From an uncultured Oscillospiraceae bacterium (GTDB lineage Bacteria; Bacillota; Clostridia; Oscillospirales; Oscillospiraceae): DNA of 6,153 nucleotides. Location: assembly GCA_905234575.1 (NCBI GenBank), contig CAJOIG010000099.1:1-6153 (forward strand), written 5' to 3'. The notes beneath the pieces were generated by a model. The model was not told the DNA's origin. It made no database searches and worked only from the letters and a program-made list of their open reading frames with translations. The position numbers were made by a program, and so were the translations under genes. Positions 4,527-6,153 of this stretch are shown here, piece after piece (position 1 is the stretch's first letter; every line of letters begins with the position of its first letter).

Positions 4527-5990
4527 GTGGTCTTTTCCAGCGCGATCTTTCTGTTTGCGTTTTTGCCGGTGCTGTACGCCGTCTACCGGCTGACGCCCGG
4601 GCTCCGGGCAAAAAACGTCGTCCTGCTGGCGTTCAGCCTGCTGTTTTACTGCTTCGGCTCCCTGCGCCATCTGCCGGTGCTGCTCGTCTCGATCCTCGTG
4701 AACTGGGGGACGGGGCGGATCCTCGGCGCCGTGGGAAAGGAGAGAAAGCCTCTCCGCCGTCTCGCGCTGACGGCGGCGGTCGTGGTGGATCTGGGGCTTC
4801 TCGCGGCGTATAAATACCTCGATTTCCTCGTGGGGAACCTGAACGCGCTTTTCGGCACGAGCCTCGCCGCGCCCGGCCTCGGCCTGCCCCTGGGCATCTC
4901 GTTTTTCACCTTCACGGGCCTCGGCTATGTGCTGGAGGTCTACCGCAAGCCCCAGAATGTGGCGAAGAGCCTCGTCAAAACGGCGCTGTATATTGCCCTG
5001 TTCCCGAACCTGCTGTCCGGACCGATCCTGAGCTGGAAGACCGCGTCGCCCCAGCTCGACGAGCGGAGCTGCACCCCGGAAAAGACGGCGGCGGGCCTGC
5101 GCCGGTTCATCGTGGGGCTTGCGAAAAAGCTCCTCGTGGCGGACGTCGTGGCGGGGATCGTGGATGCGGCGTTCGGCGGCGGCGCGCTGGACGCCCGGCT
5201 CGCCTGGCTCGGCGCGGTGGGGTACGCTGTTCAGGTCTATTTCGACTTCTCCGGCTATTCCGACATGGCCCTCGGCCTCGCGTCGGTGTTCGGCTTCGAC
5301 TTTCCCGAGAACTTCGACCATCCCTATGTCGCCCTGGACCTCACGGACTACTGGAAGCGCTGGCACATCAGCCTGACGACCTGGTTCCGGAACTATCTCT
5401 ACATGCCCCTGGTCATGACGAAGCCCCTGCAGCGGCTCTATAAGACCTGGGCGGCGAAGTACGGCCGGGCGAAGGCGAATAAGCTCTCCATCCTCATCCC
5501 CTCGGCGGTGGTATGGCTGCTCACCGGCCTGTGGCACGGCCCGGCGTGGACCTACGTTCTCTGGGGCCTGTGGAACGGCCTGTTCTGCGTGCTGGAGGGC
5601 ACGGGCGTCCTGTCCACCGCAAAGCGGAAAGCGAGCGTTGGCGGGCGGACGCTGCTGCGGATCTATATGCTCCTCGTGGTGATTCTCGGAGCGGTGCTCT
5701 TCCGGGCGGAGGATCTTCCCCGGGCGGGGGAGATGATCGCCGCGATGTTTACGGGCTTTCGGGCCCTGCCGGCCGTCACGCTGACGCTCCAGAAATGCCT
5801 CACGGGCCTTTCCGCGGCGAGTCTTGCCGCGGGGATCGTCGGCAGCACGGCCCTCGTGCCCTGGCTCAAGGCGCATACGGGGCGCTGGGGCGAGCCCGCG
5901 TCCTACGTCGTGTGCGCGGGTCTTCTCGTCCTGTGCGTCATGAGCATGGCGGTGAACGGTTTCCAGCCCTTCATCTACCTGCAGTTCTGA
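4527..5990 (+). CDS. MBOAT-family O-acyltransferase (AlgI/DltB/PatA-like)
   Basis: This is a polytopic membrane-bound O-acyltransferase that probably passes acyl (often acetyl) groups across the membrane to an envelope or secreted polysaccharide. It has 487 residues, usual for AlgI-type proteins. It opens MVFSSAIFLFAFLPVLYAVY, the standard N-terminus of this family. Other marks are LPLGISFFTF (120-129), NLLSGPI (161-167), FDFSGYSDMALG (239-250), DYWKRWHISLTTWFRNYLY (274-292) and the catalytic motif GLWHGPAWTY (334-343). His337 is the expected active-site residue and His280 the second conserved histidine. Hydrophobic segments run throughout. AAGGAGGG at 4513-4520 is well placed for the GTG start. 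No promoter is visible in the 24 bases after the jag hairpin. The next gene encodes an exported protein, as in acetylation modules. The substrate cannot be read from the sequence, so no symbol is given. Confidence 0.93.
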   Translation: MVFSSAIFLFAFLPVLYAVYRLTPGLRAKNVVLLAFSLLFYCFGSLRHLPVLLVSILVNWGTGRILGAVGKERKPLRRLALTAAVVVDLGLLAAYKYLDFLVGNLNALFGTSLAAPGLGLPLGISFFTFTGLGYVLEVYRKPQNVAKSLVKTALYIALFPNLLSGPILSWKTASPQLDERSCTPEKTAAGLRRFIVGLAKKLLVADVVAGIVDAAFGGGALDARLAWLGAVGYAVQVYFDFSGYSDMALGLASVFGFDFPENFDHPYVALDLTDYWKRWHISLTTWFRNYLYMPLVMTKPLQRLYKTWAAKYGRAKANKLSILIPSAVVWLLTGLWHGPAWTYVLWGLWNGLFCVLEGTGVLSTAKRKASVGGRTLLRIYMLLVVILGAVLFRAEDLPRAGEMIAAMFTGFRALPAVTLTLQKCLTGLSAASLAAGIVGSTALVPWLKAHTGRWGEPASYVVCAGLLVLCVMSMAVNGFQPFIYLQF

Positions 5991-6003
5991 GGGAGGCGGA
6001 GCC

Positions 6004-6153
6004 ATGAAACGAATTGCCTGTATCCTCTTTATTGTTTTGTTTTTCCTGGCCTGCCTCGTGCCGAGCGTCGGGATGCTGATCGCCGGACCCTCCGAGGCCG
6101 CCGCGAACGAGCCGCCCGCCGCCGCGCCGAAGCTCAAGCGCTTCGACGGCTCC
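6004..6153 (+). CDS. Exported protein, probable DHHW/AlgX-like partner of the MBOAT acyltransferase (3'-truncated)
   Basis: Only the first 50 codons are in the window. The product starts MKRIACILFIVLFFLACLVP and continues SVGMLIAGPSEAAANEPPAA, APKLKRFDGS. Lys-Arg followed by a hydrophobic run (about 4-27) marks a signal peptide or N-terminal anchor. GGAGG at 5992-5996, seven bases before the ATG, supports the start, and the gap to the MBOAT stop is 13 bases, so the two form an operon. In Firmicutes an MBOAT gene of this type is commonly followed by a secreted DHHW or SGNH/AlgX-like protein that completes transfer of the acyl group outside the membrane. The N-terminal NE...P.L...DGS pattern resembles the ENRxLxxxP opening of DHHW proteins. 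The catalytic part is beyond the window, so the family is inferred. Its start is more AT-rich than neighbouring genes, as expected for a hydrophobic leader. Confidence 0.6.
   Translation, partial: MKRIACILFIVLFFLACLVPSVGMLIAGPSEAAANEPPAAAPKLKRFDGS

Noticed and set aside
2241..6137. A 1298-codon open frame on the - strand across yidC, jag and the MBOAT gene
   Set aside because: The three sense genes share one frame and the antisense frame is codon-aligned to them. Antisense stops would need sense TTA, CTA or TCA codons, which are avoided in this GC-rich genome. The antisense product is low-complexity and matches no family, so it is a shadow of codon bias.

Overview
The window is GC-rich bacterial chromosome, and every supported gene lies on the + strand. 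The gene set points to a Gram-positive member of the Clostridia, and the base composition suggests a high-GC group such as the Oscillospiraceae. The markers are a YidC without the large periplasmic domain, a Jag/KhpB protein with an N-terminal Jag domain, the ECF thiamine S-component ThiT, QueH, and the gene order rpmH-rnpA-yidD-yidC-jag. The taxon is an inference from family knowledge, not a search.

Layout. (1) 2-505: the 3' part of queH (queuosine tRNA modification); its start lies before the window. (2) 502-719: a near-consensus promoter overlapping the queH stop codon, then a TPP riboswitch whose downstream region looks like a translational on/off platform. (3) 720-1310: thiT, a thiamine transporter S-component, ending at a strong intrinsic terminator (1356-1385). 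(4) 1390-1418: a perfect-consensus promoter driving rpmH (44 codons), rnpA, yidD, yidC and jag, all closely packed to 4469. (5) 4476-4505: a perfect 11-bp hairpin with a weak U-tract. (6) 4527-6153: an MBOAT O-acyltransferase gene of the AlgI/DltB type, then the first 50 codons of an exported protein that is probably its cell-surface partner; this gene runs off the window.

How the genes work together. The central operon links ribosome assembly (L34), tRNA 5' maturation (RNase P protein), membrane-protein insertion (YidD, YidC) and an RNA-binding regulator (KhpB/Jag). The thiT unit is a separate vitamin-uptake module controlled by thiamine pyrophosphate. The MBOAT pair is probably an envelope-polysaccharide acylation module. 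In many Firmicutes dnaA lies next to rpmH and mnmE follows jag. Here those positions hold thiT and the MBOAT gene, so the classical origin-region cluster is rearranged.

I saw no clearly new biological system. The most notable points are the thiT translational riboswitch arrangement, a long YidC tail that changes from basic to strongly acidic, a folded 5' end on the rpmH transcript, and the changed flanks of the rpmH-jag cluster.
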